Origin: Alphaproteobacteria bacterium
Lineage (GTDB): Bacteria; Pseudomonadota; Alphaproteobacteria; DSM-16000; Inquilinaceae
Assembly: GCA_009909005.1 (NCBI GenBank)
Contig: JAAAOG010000163.1
Coordinates: forward strand, 1-35,067
Direction of reading: 5' to 3'
Length of the DNA: 35,067 nucleotides
In this document: positions 35,024 to 35,067 of the stretch, one piece after another
Position numbering within the stretch: position 1 is the first letter of the stretch
Layout of the letters: every line of letters starts with the position of its first letter
Notes under the pieces: model-generated
The model's input: the letters and a program-made list of their open reading frames with translations, nothing else
The model's database searches: none
What the model was told of the DNA's origin: nothing
Position numbers and translations under genes: made by a program

Positions 35024-35067
35024 ACGCGCTGCCGGCTGACGGCCGCCCCTGGGAATGGGCGGCCCCG

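Overview
The window is a high-GC chromosomal segment, apart from one AT-rich gene, with proteobacterial gene order. The split glycine dehydrogenase (gcvPA/gcvPB), clpS-clpA beside a phasin gene, a tandem glycine riboswitch and the protein style all point to an alphaproteobacterium, probably Rhodospirillales-like. The species cannot be told from the sequence. There are no rRNA genes, recognisable transposases, integrases or CRISPR arrays. One tRNA gene, tRNA-Ala(GGC), lies at the right end.

Layout. (1) 0.1-1.4 kb: an NAD(P)-binding SDR-like gene, then a broken photolyase/cryptochrome-like FAD-domain gene. (2) 1.37-3.70 kb: a sharply AT-rich island carrying one large gene, a nuclease-like plus NACHT NTPase resembling bacterial NLR-type antiphage proteins. 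(3) 3.7-4.5 kb: the 3' end of an ftsH gene (M41 protease domain only) with its terminator. Both genes touching the island are cut at its edges, so the island looks like a replacement or insertion-deletion. (4) 4.6-10.2 kb: an ICMT-like membrane methyltransferase, then promoter, tandem glycine riboswitch and gcvT-gcvH-gcvPA-gcvPB as one tightly packed operon. (5) 10.2-19.0 kb: REP-like tandem palindromes, a TrmJ-type tRNA methyltransferase, a helical-repeat protein, a small protein, a DmdB-like acyl-CoA ligase, clpA, clpS, a phasin with a probable PhaR site, and a CapA-family gene that has lost its core.

(6) 19.2-34.8 kb is an almost continuous signal-transduction cluster. It holds two stand-alone HPt proteins, each divergent from a receiver-type regulator; a NarL-type regulator; a very large chemoreceptor with a duplicated sensory module; a small protein; and two tandem single-domain receivers. 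These are followed by an NMT1/THI5-PAS4 sensor kinase overlapping a REC-PAS-kinase-REC-REC hybrid kinase, and a FIST-domain sensor overlapping a further histidine kinase. All the parts of at least one multistep phosphorelay are present (sensor kinases, receivers, HPt proteins, DNA-binding output), but which partner talks to which is inference.

The best candidates for something new are the nuclease-NACHT gene wedged between two truncated genes, with its end overlapping a possible stand-alone FtsH protease frame, and the phosphorelay cluster with its repeated HPt/receiver divergent layout and its NMT1-type and FIST-type sensors.
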